Shown here one piece after another: positions 1-7,015 of a stretch of 21,027 nt of DNA. This DNA comes from Bacillota bacterium (GTDB lineage Bacteria; Bacillota; UBA4882; JAAYXC01): positions 1 through 21,027 of the forward strand of contig JAAYXC010000051.1 in assembly GCA_012516115.1 (NCBI GenBank). Direction: 5' to 3'. The notes under the pieces were generated by a model. The model was not told the origin of the DNA and ran no database searches. It was given only the letters and a program-made list of their open reading frames with translations. A program made the position numbers and the translations under genes. Position 1 is the first letter of the stretch. The number at the start of each line of letters is the position of its first letter.

Positions 1-592
1 AAGCCACCCCGCCTCCTCCGGCCGGTTGTATCCCGGCATAGAAGACCTGGAGCAAAAACCAGAGAAGGAGATAGAAAGAAGCGGGGATCTCCAGGAAAAG
101 TGGATAGAAAAAGATGGGAACAAGGGTAATGATGCGGGCCTGCGGATAAAGCAGGATATAAGCCCCCATGACCCCGGCGATGGCGCCCGAGGCCCCGATG
201 GCCGGGACCTGGGAACCCGGGTTACTGTAGTATTGCACGAGGTTGGCGGCCACTCCGGCCCCCAGATAAAGGAGAAGAAAACGGCCAGGACCGAGCCGAT
301 CCTCCACATTATCACCGAAAAGCCAGAGACTCCACATATTGCTCACCAAATGGCCCAGGCTTCCGTGGAGGAAGATGGCGGTGAGAAAAGGCAGGTAACC
401 CAGGGCCGGTAGTCCTACCCGCGCCGCCCATCCGGGCAGGGAAAACCTGGCCGGCACGAGCCCGAAGGAATAGATGAACCGGAGCAACTCCGTGCGTCCG
501 AGGCCCATCTGGTAGAGAAAAACGGCCACGTTGCCCCCGAGCAAAAGGTAGTTCACCCACGGGAAACGCCGGCTGGGGACATTATCGCGCAA
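1..592 (-). CDS. Rhomboid-family intramembrane serine protease, partial (C-terminus beyond the left edge)
   Basis: Translation on the minus strand gives a hydrophobic protein of at least 197 residues with rhomboid hallmarks. Counted from the TTG at 592, these are the HGSLGHLVSNMW segment (about 76-87) and the catalytic serine in GASG (about 133-136). The frame is still open at the edge in GGGGVA, just before where the family usually carries its catalytic histidine. Rhomboids cleave membrane proteins within the bilayer; the substrate here is unknown. Relatives often begin Met-Ile-Pro-Leu-Arg-Asp-Asn, and here Ile-Pro-Leu-Arg-Asp-Asn is preceded by ACG at 601-599. No ATG or GTG lies between the upstream stop and this point, so the only standard start is TTG 592. 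A purine-rich GGGGGG (610-615) sits 8 bases before the ACG and 17 before the TTG. Family assignment is secure; the start is not. Confidence 0.85.
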   Translation of the reverse strand, partial: MRDNVPSRRFPWVNYLLLGGNVAVFLYQMGLGRTELLRFIYSFGLVPARFSLPGWAARVGLPALGYLPFLTAIFLHGSLGHLVSNMWSLWLFGDNVEDRLGPGRFLLLYLGAGVAANLVQYYSNPGSQVPAIGASGAIAGVMGAYILLYPQARIITLVPIFFYPLFLEIPASFYLLLWFLLQVFYAGIQPAGGGGVA

Positions 593-746
593 AGGGATCG
601 TCGGCCTCGCCCCCCATCGGCTTTTATGAACGTAAACAAGAACTTATTCTTCCCCGAAAAAATGGTTTCCTTCTCATGCGCCTCGCCCGTCTCCCCCCAG
701 AAGAGTCTAAAGAAAAAACGTTTCCACCGATAACCTAAATAGATGA

Positions 747-1109
747 ACGGGCGTTCAAAACGTCGTCCTCGAGCAGGAACACTTCGTCGAGACGGTGAAC
801 CTTCTCCGTCGTCTCGCCCCCCGAATACGATGACTCTTACGCGATTTTCTGGCCAAAATTCATACCATGGAATACTTTTCCTTCTTCGACGTCTAACGGC
901 TCTACCGGCCCGCCCGGGGCATCCGGAAGGCCCTGGCCGAGATCGAAAAACACGCCGGGACCCTTTACGACCGGACGGTGGTCCGTCTCTGCGGTCATCT
1001 CTTCACCGAGCTCGATTTTAAATGGGAGGAAAACTCAACCGGCATCAAAGAGCCCGACGGAGGAAAGACCGAGGTTAAAGGATCGGCGGTGAATGGGGCA
1101 AGGCCCTAA
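747..1109 (+). pseudogene. Stop-interrupted coding remnant, C-terminal part resembling an HD-GYP domain tail
   Basis: One plus-strand frame stays protein-like from 747 to 1109 but is broken by TGA at 831 and TAA at 894. After the TAA it reads RLYRPARG, then KALAEIEKHAGTLYDRTVV. This resembles the end of HD-GYP cyclic-di-GMP phosphodiesterases, which typically read RPYRPAL, then EAL..I..HAGT.FDP.VV. The part before the stops (VLEQEHFVETVNLLRRL) also looks like real protein but is not recognised, and the HD and GYP catalytic motifs are absent. No promoter or RBS was identified. The last third overlaps the 3' end of rnhB on the opposite strand, so conservation there may be illusory. I read it as a decayed gene fragment. 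This also accounts for the roughly 440-base gap between the rhomboid and rnhB; 602-746 holds nothing else recognisable. Confidence 0.35.
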
Positions 1110-1694
1110 TCGCTGGAGGGCGGCATAGTGCTCCGGGGTCGGGTAGCCTTTGTGCTTGGCGAAGCCGTAACCGGGAAAACGTCGATCGTAACAACCCATG
1201 AGCCGGTCGCGGGCCACCTTGGCGAAGACCGAGGCCAGGGCGATCGAAAGACAGCGGGCGTCGCCGTGGACCACCGCCTCTTGCGGGTAGGGATACTCCG
1301 GCAAGGGGACGGCGTCGAGTAGGATGAAATCCGGGGGAGAGACTAGACGCTCCAAGGCTAAGAGCATGGCCCGTTTGGTGGCCCGGTAAATGTTGAGCTC
1401 GTCGATGACCGCCGCCTCCACCCCGCCCAGACCGAATTCGACCCCGGCGGCCATGGCCGCCCGGCAGATCTCCTCCCGGAGGGCGGGGGAAAGACGCTTC
1501 GAATCGTCAAGTCCGGGGAGGAAGAGCCCCCGGGGCATGACGACCGCCGCCGCCACCACCGGACCGGCCAGCGGACCACGTCCGGCCTCATCCACGCCGG
1601 CCACCCGGGTATGGCCCTGGGCCCAGAGCCGTTCTTCGAAGACCAGGAGCCCGGCCTGTCTCACCCGCTCATCCGCCAGACGGTCCCCGTCCAC
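1035..1694 (-). CDS. rnhB: Ribonuclease HII
   Basis: RNase HII is a cytosolic Mn/Mg-dependent nuclease that cuts the RNA strand of RNA-DNA hybrids and removes ribonucleotides misincorporated into DNA. With the chosen start the protein is 219 residues, a normal length. GVDEAGRGPLAGPVV (residues 33-47) supplies the first Asp-Glu metal pair. DDSKRLS follows, then ILLDAVPLP with a further Asp, and the SVFAKVARDRLM helix with the last Asp. The frame opens further upstream at 1766, but the GTG at 1694 has an AAGGGGGG ribosome binding site 8 bases before it, and the extra 24 residues are not family-like. It is the last gene of the minus-strand housekeeping block, downstream of rbgA as in many Firmicutes, with a gap of about 200 bases between them. 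Confidence 0.95.
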   Translation of the reverse strand: MDGDRLADERVRQAGLLVFEERLWAQGHTRVAGVDEAGRGPLAGPVVAAAVVMPRGLFLPGLDDSKRLSPALREEICRAAMAAGVEFGLGGVEAAVIDELNIYRATKRAMLLALERLVSPPDFILLDAVPLPEYPYPQEAVVHGDARCLSIALASVFAKVARDRLMGCYDRRFPGYGFAKHKGYPTPEHYAALQRLGPCPIHRRSFNLGLSSVGLFDAG

Positions 1695-1890
1695 GCTTCT
1701 TACCCCCCTTCGTGCGGCGGGAATAAGCGTTCCATTCGTCGTGGCGAAACCGATGCAACTCACCATGGACCGCTCCGGCCGCCCTTTCGATTGACCTGCT
1801 TAACGGAGCATCCACCACCCCGTCTTCGGGCAGGGTATTCCACGGAAGCCCCGGACACAGGCGGCCGATAAGAACTGTCCCGTTTTCCAC
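1669..1890 (-). CDS. Possible small hypothetical protein between rbgA and rnhB
   Basis: A 73-codon frame starts at GTG 1890, directly after the rbgA stop, and ends 26 bases inside rnhB. It would fill the otherwise empty gap between these genes and keep the tight spacing of the operon. The predicted product has no domain I recognise: it begins hydrophobic-neutral and ends with a basic Lys/Arg/Gly-rich tail. There is no convincing ribosome binding site, and the frame could be open by chance in this GC-rich DNA. I list it because it is the only frame that bridges the gap. Confidence 0.22.
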   Translation of the reverse strand: MENGTVLIGRLCPGLPWNTLPEDGVVDAPLSRSIERAAGAVHGELHRFRHDEWNAYSRRTKGGKKRGRGPSGG

Positions 1891-2700
1891 CTAGAAAGGA
1901 TCCTCAAGGGTGAGCCTCCCCAACCGCCCCGCGCGGAGATCGGCCAGCAAAAGGGCGGCCGCCCGCTCCATATCCACTCGGTCGCCGGAAAGAAGACACC
2001 CCCTGGCCCGGCCGAGGGCGGCCAAATCCGCCTCCGGATCACCGGTAAGCGCGATCCCGTAGCGGGCCGCGAGCCGACCGGGATAACGATCCTCGAGAAG
2101 CGCCATTGCTTCCCGGGCAAGCTTCTCCCGGCCGACCAGGTCGTCTTCGATCGCCGCCACCAGAGCCAGAAGGAGCACGGTGGCAGGATCGCCCAACCGC
2201 GGGGCCAAAAGGCCGGGAAGATCGAGGACTTCCAGGCCCCGGTGGGCTTTGATCCACTGCGGAGCGCGGGTTATCCCCGGTCGATCGCCCACCGTCGCCG
2301 CCCGCCGGCCGGCCAGGCGGTTTAAGAGAGAGGACTTCCCGACGTTCGGGATCCCGATGACCGCCAGTCGGAGCGGCCGTTCGTACTTGTGCGGCCGACG
2401 CCCCCGTTTAAGACAAAGGGCCAGAAGCTCGGAGATCCCTTCACCCGTCCGGGCATCGACGGCCACCGCCGCCTCCAGGTGTTCCCGCCAGCGCCCGGTC
2501 TTCTCCGGATCGGCCAGATCGGCCTTGTTCAAGGCATAGACCAGCGGACGTCCCGGCATAAGTTCGGCCAGGCCCTGCCCCAGGCTGGACCGGGGGATAC
2601 GGGCATCCAGCACCACGATCCCGAGATCCAGAACCGGGAGCAGTTCCTTCAAACGGCGACGGGCCTTGGCCATATGACCCGGAAAATGACTGCCGATCAT
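1891..2700 (-). CDS. rbgA: Ribosome biogenesis GTPase RbgA (YlqF)
   Basis: RbgA is a circularly permuted GTPase needed for late assembly of the 50S subunit, acting near the uL16 region. The 269-residue protein shows the permuted motif order: G4 NKAD (58-61), then G1 GIPNVGKS (116-123), G2 threonine in PGITR (about 144) and G3 DLPG (160-163). The N-terminal FPGHMAKARR is a family signature. Length is close to the usual 280. ATG 2700 is supported by GGGGGG six bases upstream. It follows rplS after 133 bases that contain a terminator-like hairpin, so it may be transcribed at a different level from the ribosomal protein genes. The lepB gene found here in some relatives is absent. Confidence 0.95.
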   Translation of the reverse strand: MIGSHFPGHMAKARRRLKELLPVLDLGIVVLDARIPRSSLGQGLAELMPGRPLVYALNKADLADPEKTGRWREHLEAAVAVDARTGEGISELLALCLKRGRRPHKYERPLRLAVIGIPNVGKSSLLNRLAGRRAATVGDRPGITRAPQWIKAHRGLEVLDLPGLLAPRLGDPATVLLLALVAAIEDDLVGREKLAREAMALLEDRYPGRLAARYGIALTGDPEADLAALGRARGCLLSGDRVDMERAAALLLADLRAGRLGRLTLEDPF

Positions 2701-2794
2701 CGGTACCCCCCCAAACCCTTAACGGTCAGAGGGTTTACTTCGTTTTGGTCTTTTCACGTCCGTTACCCTGGATGGGTGGCAAACGATTTATCCG

Positions 2795-2827
2795 AAAAGA
2801 ACGGGGGCCATCCGGAATGGATGGCCC
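2795..2827 (-). terminator. Rho-independent terminator-like hairpin after rplS
   Basis: Read on the minus strand just after the rplS stop, GGGCCATCC and GGATGGCCC form a perfect 9-bp stem around a 5-base loop. It is followed by CC, then a weak T-rich run (GTTCTTTT). The strong stem and position support termination or attenuation between rplS and rbgA. The imperfect T-tract makes full termination uncertain. Confidence 0.6.
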
Positions 2828-2833
2828 GCGAGA

Positions 2834-3184
2834 TCACTCCTCCGTCCGTCGGCGTTCCGTGATCCGGGCCGCTTTACCAGAGCGTTCGCGGAGATAGTAC
2901 AGGCGGGCCCGCCGGACCTGGCCCTGACGGACGAGTTCGATGCGATCCACCATCGGGGAGTGCAATGGAAAGGTCCGCTCCACCCCCACGCCCTGTGAAA
3001 TCTTCCGCACGGTAAAGGTCTCCCGCAGGCCGGCCCCCCGCCGGCGGATGACCACGCCTTCGAAGACCTGGATCCTTTCCCGGCCTCCTTCGACCACTTT
3101 GACGTGGACGCGCACGGTATCACCCGGTTTAAAATTCGGAAGATCGGTCTTCTTTTCCCTTTCCACGAGATCGATGAGATTCAT
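2834..3184 (-). CDS. rplS: 50S ribosomal protein L19 (bL19)
   Basis: bL19 lies at the interface of the 30S and 50S subunits. The 116-residue sequence matches the family end to end: an N-terminal helix, then PNFKPGDTVRVHVKV, GRERIQVFEGVVI, the GAGLRETFTVRKIS strand and a basic C-terminus with the KAARI region. The length is standard. AAAGGAGG lies about 12 bases before the ATG at 3184. The trmD reading frame runs 56 bases into this gene, so the rplS start sits inside the trmD tail, which suggests translational coupling. A hairpin follows its stop. Confidence 0.97.
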   Translation of the reverse strand: MNLIDLVEREKKTDLPNFKPGDTVRVHVKVVEGGRERIQVFEGVVIRRRGAGLRETFTVRKISQGVGVERTFPLHSPMVDRIELVRQGQVRRARLYYLRERSGKAARITERRRTEE

Positions 3185-3965
3185 CGGTCGTTAATCCTCC
3201 TTTCGCTAAAGATAAAGAGCTTTCCGGAAGCAGGCCCCGGGCGACTAAAAAGGCGATCTCCTCGCCGCCTACTTTTCCTGCGGCCAAAAGACGCTCCATC
3301 AGATCCGGCCGTCGCATGGCCGTCCGCACCAGGGCCTGTTCCCGTCGCCAGGCGGCTATCCGGGCATGATCGCCGGAGAGCAGGATCTCCGGGACCCGCT
3401 GGCCGCGGAACTCCGGGGGCCTAGTATACTGAGGATAATCGAGCAGTCCCTGGGCAAAAGAGTCCCGCCCCGGAGCTTCTTCATCGCCGAGGACCCCCGG
3501 AAGAAACCTCGTGACCGCCTCCACCACCACCATGGCCGGGAGTTCCCCTCCGCTTAAAACGTAGTCGCCGATGGAGACCTCCCGGTCGACGAAAGAACGA
3601 ATCCTTTCATCGAAACCTTCGTAATGGCCGCAGACCAGGACGAGATGCGGCATCGCCGCCAATTCGGCCACGAGCCGGTGGCCCAAGGTCTCCCCCTGGG
3701 GGGAAAGAAGCACGCGATGCCCCCGCGAACCCGTCCGGCGCTCCACTTCTTCGAGGGCGGCGACGATGGGTTCGGGTCGCAGGATCATTCCCCCGCCACC
3801 GCCGTAGGGCGTATCGTCCACCGTGCGGTGGCGGCCGAGCCCAAACCGCCGGAAATCATGAAGATGGATCGCGACCAAACCCTTTTTCTGCGCCCTGGCC
3901 ACGATGCTGACGGCAAAAGGACCGGCGAACATCTCCGGAAAAAGGGTAAGGATGTCGATGCGCAT
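3129..3965 (-). CDS. trmD: tRNA (guanine37-N1)-methyltransferase TrmD
   Basis: TrmD uses S-adenosylmethionine to methylate N1 of G37 next to the anticodon, which prevents +1 frameshifting. It is a SPOUT-fold knotted homodimer. Family motifs are clear: MRIDILTLFPEMF at the N-terminus, DDTPYGGGGGM (about 50-60), CGHYEGFDERI (about 111-121), SIGDYVLSGGE (about 132-142), and the C-terminal stretch from RRPDL. At 278 residues it is longer than the usual 240-250. The extra is a hydrophilic Ser/Lys/Arg-rich tail encoded in the 56-base overlap with rplS, with no earlier in-frame stop. The gene lies between rimM and rplS, the standard order. Confidence 0.97.
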   Translation of the reverse strand: MRIDILTLFPEMFAGPFAVSIVARAQKKGLVAIHLHDFRRFGLGRHRTVDDTPYGGGGGMILRPEPIVAALEEVERRTGSRGHRVLLSPQGETLGHRLVAELAAMPHLVLVCGHYEGFDERIRSFVDREVSIGDYVLSGGELPAMVVVEAVTRFLPGVLGDEEAPGRDSFAQGLLDYPQYTRPPEFRGQRVPEILLSGDHARIAAWRREQALVRTAMRRPDLMERLLAAGKVGGEEIAFLVARGLLPESSLSLAKGGLTTDESHRSRGKGKEDRSSEF

Positions 3966-4038
3966 TGGCCATCCAGCCGCCTTTAAAAATTCGCCGGCGC
4001 GAAAACAAAAACTATGCCCGCAAACCCAAGGTGCACCG

Positions 4039-4566
4039 TTAATCCAAAAGCCCGGGGAGCGGATGCACGATCATCCGCCCGGCGGCAAGGTCCACCTGCA
4101 CCACCACTTCCCGCAGGGCGGGGAGCAAGACCTCTTTCCCGGCTTCGTCGGCCACCACCAGGACGTCGTTGGCCCCGGTGGCGAGGATCTCCGTGATCCG
4201 TCCGAGCAGGCGGCCATCCTCGGTCAAAACCTGGAGACCAAAGAGATCGTCGTGATAATACTCATCGGCCGGAAGGGCGGCCCGTTCTTCCACCCGTACG
4301 CAGATCATGGCCCCCCGGAGCGCTTCCGCCTCGTCCATCGTGGTCAGCTCGGCGAAGGCGAGGATGACGAAACCACGCCAGGCCCGCCAGGTGGTAAGAG
4401 TGAGGGGCCGCATGCGACCGTCCTTCCAGACCATTACCCTCTGTAACGTGTCGAAACGTTCCAGATGGCCGGTCAAGGGTATCGCCTTGACCTGGCCCCG
4501 GTTTCCCTGAGGCGAGACCACCTGGGCCACGGCCACCAATTCTTCGGGCCATTCTTTCTCCTTCAT
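4039..4566 (-). CDS. rimM: Ribosome maturation factor RimM
   Basis: RimM binds ribosomal protein S19 and helps mature the 30S head. The 175-residue protein has the N-terminal beta-barrel (VAVAQVVSPQGNRGQVKAIPL) and the C-terminal PRC-barrel-like part (YYHDDLFGLQVLTEDGRLLGRITEIL, then NDVLVV and a VLLPAL segment). Its ATG overlaps the stop of khpA by four bases (ATGA), which implies coupled translation. No separate strong ribosome binding site is visible. A 73-base gap separates it from trmD. In Bacillus a small gene, ylqD, sits between the KH-domain gene and rimM; it is missing here. Confidence 0.95.
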   Translation of the reverse strand: MKEKEWPEELVAVAQVVSPQGNRGQVKAIPLTGHLERFDTLQRVMVWKDGRMRPLTLTTWRAWRGFVILAFAELTTMDEAEALRGAMICVRVEERAALPADEYYHDDLFGLQVLTEDGRLLGRITEILATGANDVLVVADEAGKEVLLPALREVVVQVDLAAGRMIVHPLPGLLD

Positions 4567-4799
4567 TCGGCCAGTTCCACGGTGATTTTCTTTTTTCCGT
4601 CGCGCAGGGCGCGGGCCTTGGCGACGGTCCGGATGGCGTTGATCACCCGGCCTTGCCGGCCGATGATCTTGCCCACATCGCGTTCGTCGACCTTTATCTC
4701 GTAGAGTACCCGTCCATGGGGGCCTTCCACCGTCCGTACCTCGACCGCTTCGGGCAGGTCGACGAGGGCGCGGGCAATGGTCAAAAGCAACTCCTCCAT
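4563..4799 (-). CDS. khpA: KH-domain RNA-binding protein KhpA (YlqC)
   Basis: This 78-residue protein is a single KH domain. The RNA-contacting GxxG loop is GRQG within GKIIGRQGR (43-51), followed by VINAIRTVAKA. KhpA works with KhpB (EloR/Jag) as an RNA chaperone, linked in streptococci to cell elongation and division; a role here is by homology only. ATG 4799 has AAGGGGCG upstream, 16 bases after the rpsP stop. Its stop overlaps the rimM start. Position between rpsP and rimM is the conserved Firmicutes context. Confidence 0.95.
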   Translation of the reverse strand: MEELLLTIARALVDLPEAVEVRTVEGPHGRVLYEIKVDERDVGKIIGRQGRVINAIRTVAKARALRDGKKKITVELAE

Positions 4800-4815
4800 T
4801 CCCTATCGCCCCTTA

Positions 4816-5082
4816 TTATCTTGCCGCTTTCTCCTCGGCCGGGAGGAGTCCGGCCCGCCGTAATAATTTGCGCGCCGCTTCGGAAGGCTGTGCTCCCCGG
4901 GCCAACCACATGGTCGTCTTCTCCCGGTCCACCACCACCTCGGCCGGCTCGGTTAGAGGATTGTAATGCCCGAGGATCTCCACGAACTTTCCGTCCCGCG
5001 GAGACCGGGAGTCGGCCACCACCAGCCGGTAAAAAGGTTTCTTCTTCGCCCCCATTCTCATTAGCCGAATCTTCGTCGCCAC
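4816..5082 (-). CDS. rpsP: 30S ribosomal protein S16 (bS16)
   Basis: bS16 is an early-binding protein of the 30S body. The 88-residue sequence starts ATKIRLMRMGAKKKPFYRLVVADSR, followed by GKFVEILGHYNPL and a C-terminal region with ARGAQPSEAARKLL, all typical. The start is GTG 5082, with GAGGAGG 8 bases upstream. It lies downstream of ffh after 135 bases that hold a strong terminator hairpin, so it must depend on readthrough or on a promoter in that gap. I could not define such a promoter. Confidence 0.97.
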   Translation of the reverse strand: MATKIRLMRMGAKKKPFYRLVVADSRSPRDGKFVEILGHYNPLTEPAEVVVDREKTTMWLARGAQPSEAARKLLRRAGLLPAEEKAAR

Positions 5083-5173
5083 CGTTTCACCTCCTCTTTT
5101 CCGTCACCGCTCGTCTGGACCCCCACTTCGGTGTCGAAGGGGCGGACGATCGGTATATCGGGAATCATCTTGT

Positions 5174-5200
5174 AAAAAACGGGGAAATGCGATCTCCCCG
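5174..5200 (-). terminator. Rho-independent terminator between ffh and rpsP
   Basis: On the minus strand, 17 bases after the ffh stop, CGGGGA and TCCCCG form a 6-bp stem around a 9-base loop, followed directly by six T residues. This is a good intrinsic terminator on the strand of the surrounding genes. It would separate the SRP genes (ylxM-ffh) from the ribosomal-protein unit beginning at rpsP, or act as a partial attenuator. Confidence 0.7.
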
Positions 5201-5217
5201 CGGGGCGTGGCCACGGG

Positions 5218-6546
5218 TCAAAGACCGAAGGGGAAACGGCCTCCCCGTCCGAACCGGCTTGCCTCGGTGAGCTGTCGCATCAGGCGCTTGCTTTCTTCGA
5301 ACTGTTGAAGGAGACGGTTGACCTGCTGGACGGTGGTCCCGCTTCCCCTGGCGATCCGTCGACGCCGACTCCCGTCGATGATCTGCGGGCGCCGACGTTC
5401 GTCCGGGGTCATGGAACGGATGATGGCCTCCAGGTGCACGAATTCCTTCTCGTCGAAGCGCAGACCCTTGAGGCCTTTGGCCATCCCGCCGGGAAGCATG
5501 GCCAGAAGTTGATCGAAGGGCCCCATCTTTCGCATCTCCTGAAGCTGGGTGAGAAAGTCCTCCAGGGTATACTCGTCCCGACGGAGATGGGTCAAGACCG
5601 TCCGGGCCTTCTTCTGGTCCAGCGTCCGCTGGGCCTGTTCGATGAGGCTCAAGACGTCACCCATCCCCAGGATGCGGGCGGCGATCCGTTCCGGGTGAAA
5701 GACCTCGAATTGTTCGAGCTTTTCGCCGACCCCGGCGAACTTGATGGGCGCCCCGGTCACCGCCCGGATGGAAAGGGCCGCCCCACCCCGGGTATCGCTG
5801 TCGAGTTTGGTCAAGATGGCACCGGTAAGCCCCAGTCGTTCGTGGAAGGTCTTGGCCACGTTCACCGCGTCCTGACCGGTCATGGCGTCGGCCACAAGGA
5901 GGATCTCCACCGGCCGGACGGCGGCCTTGATCTCTTCCAGTTCGGCCATGAGCTCCTCGTCCACGTGGAGCCGGCCGGCCGTGTCGAGCAAGACGTAGTC
6001 CAGACCTCGTCGGCCGGCCTCCGCCACCCCTTCGCGACAAACAGCCACCGGATCCCGGGCCGTTCCGACATAGACCGGTAAACCGATGTCCTCTCCCAAG
6101 ACCTGGAGCTGTTTGACGGCCGCGGGCCGTCGGAGGTCGGCGGCCACGAGAAGGACGCCCCGCCCCTGTTTGCGGAGGTAAAGGCCGAGCTTGCCCGCGG
6201 TGGTGGTCTTGCCGGAACCCTGGAGTCCCACGAGCATGACCGTACTCGGTGGCACGGCCGCCCGGTCCAGTTTGGCCTCGGCCCGCCCCATGATGGTGGT
6301 TAACTCTTCGTGGACGATCTTGATGACCTGCTGGGCCGGGGTGAGGCTTTCGAGGATCTCTTTGCCCACCGCGCGGGCCCGCACCCGGGCGATAAAATCC
6401 TTGACCACCAGATAGTTCACGTCCGCCTCGAGGAAGGCCAGCCGGACCTCGCGCAGGGCCGCGTCCACATCGGCCTCGCTCAGGCGGCCTTTCCCGCGCA
6501 GGCGCCGAAAGATCTCCTGTAACCTTTCGGAAAGCGAAGAGAACAC
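5218..6546 (-). CDS. ffh: Signal recognition particle protein Ffh (SRP54)
   Basis: Ffh binds SRP RNA and hydrophobic signal sequences as they leave the ribosome, then docks with FtsY to deliver the complex to the membrane. At 442 residues it has the N domain (1-95), the G domain with P-loop GLQGSGKTTT (107-116), DTAGRLHVDEE and TKLDSDTRGGAAL, and the methionine-rich M domain (about 320-430). The M domain includes MGPFDQLLAMLPG and the RNA-binding SRRRRIARGSGTTVQQVN stretch. The C-terminus ends in a short Arg/Gly/Phe tail. The GTG start at 6546 is three bases after the ylxM stop, with GAGGGAG 8 bases before it, so the two genes are probably coupled. Confidence 0.97.
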   Translation of the reverse strand: MFSSLSERLQEIFRRLRGKGRLSEADVDAALREVRLAFLEADVNYLVVKDFIARVRARAVGKEILESLTPAQQVIKIVHEELTTIMGRAEAKLDRAAVPPSTVMLVGLQGSGKTTTAGKLGLYLRKQGRGVLLVAADLRRPAAVKQLQVLGEDIGLPVYVGTARDPVAVCREGVAEAGRRGLDYVLLDTAGRLHVDEELMAELEEIKAAVRPVEILLVADAMTGQDAVNVAKTFHERLGLTGAILTKLDSDTRGGAALSIRAVTGAPIKFAGVGEKLEQFEVFHPERIAARILGMGDVLSLIEQAQRTLDQKKARTVLTHLRRDEYTLEDFLTQLQEMRKMGPFDQLLAMLPGGMAKGLKGLRFDEKEFVHLEAIIRSMTPDERRRPQIIDGSRRRRIARGSGTTVQQVNRLLQQFEESKRLMRQLTEASRFGRGGRFPFGL

Positions 6547-6549
6547 GCT

Positions 6550-6942
6550 TCAATCTCCCTCCTCTTCCGGACCGAGAAGGGCCTCCAACTCCTTCACCGC
6601 GGCGGCCAGGAGTTCGCCGGCCCGCCCGGCGTCCGAACCCAGAATCTCTCCGGCCACCCGTAACTTGGCCGCGCAAGCGGTCAGGACGGACCGCTTTTTC
6701 TCCTCCCGCGCCAGAAGTCCCAGCCGTCGCTCGTAGTCCTCCAGCAGGTGAACGCTACGACCCAAAAGGTCATGGACGGCCTGTCTGGAGGTCCGCCAGG
6801 CCGCGGCGATCTCCTGCAACGACCAGTTTTGCAGGAAATAGAGTTCCACCGCCTCCCGTTGGCGGGGAGTGAGCAAAGGGGCATAGTGATCGTAGAGGAG
6901 CCCCACCCGGACCATGCGTTCCAGTTCGTCCAGGCCGCCCAC
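6550..6942 (-). CDS. ylxM: YlxM family helix-turn-helix protein, putative SRP-associated factor
   Basis: YlxM proteins are small helix-turn-helix proteins encoded directly before ffh in Firmicutes; the streptococcal homologue influences SRP assembly or activity. The 130-residue product begins with a conserved block (VRVGLLYDHYAPLLTPRQRE), then a sigma-region-4-like helix-turn-helix (LQEIAAAWRTSRQAVHDLL, about 42-60), then a helical acidic tail. The longest frame starts at GTG 6942, but GAGG touches that codon directly. ATG 6915 (residue 10) fits family starts better, though with a weak binding site. A clear promoter (6986-7015) lies just upstream. Confidence 0.9.
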   Translation of the reverse strand: MGGLDELERMVRVGLLYDHYAPLLTPRQREAVELYFLQNWSLQEIAAAWRTSRQAVHDLLGRSVHLLEDYERRLGLLAREEKKRSVLTACAAKLRVAGEILGSDAGRAGELLAAAVKELEALLGPEEEGD

Positions 6943-6985
6943 CTCGGAGGAAAGGATCTGTCAAGGGAAATTACTTAACAGGCAT

Positions 6986-7015
6986 AGTATAACCGAGCCG
7001 GGGGAAGGCTGTCAA
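6986..7015 (-). promoter_or_regulatory. Sigma-A type promoter upstream of ylxM-ffh
   Basis: On the minus strand, a perfect TTGACA (7015-7010) is followed after 18 bases by TATACT (6991-6986), five of six matches to the -10 consensus. The -35 box overlaps the ftsY stop codon. It would start transcription about 35-40 bases before ylxM, giving ylxM-ffh its own promoter within the smc-ftsY block. Confidence 0.8.

Noticed and set aside
26..412. A plus-strand 128-codon frame at the left end.
   Set aside because: The opposite strand carries an unmistakable rhomboid with the GASG catalytic serine; this frame is its shadow.
5305..6081. A 258-codon plus-strand frame opposite ffh.
   Set aside because: It is antisense to a highly conserved gene and has no recognisable motif or RBS.
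5657..6676. A 339-codon minus-strand frame overlapping ffh and ylxM in another frame.
   Set aside because: Its composition is dominated by Gly, Arg and Pro, as expected of a GC-rich out-of-frame reading. The ffh and ylxM frames match known families throughout.
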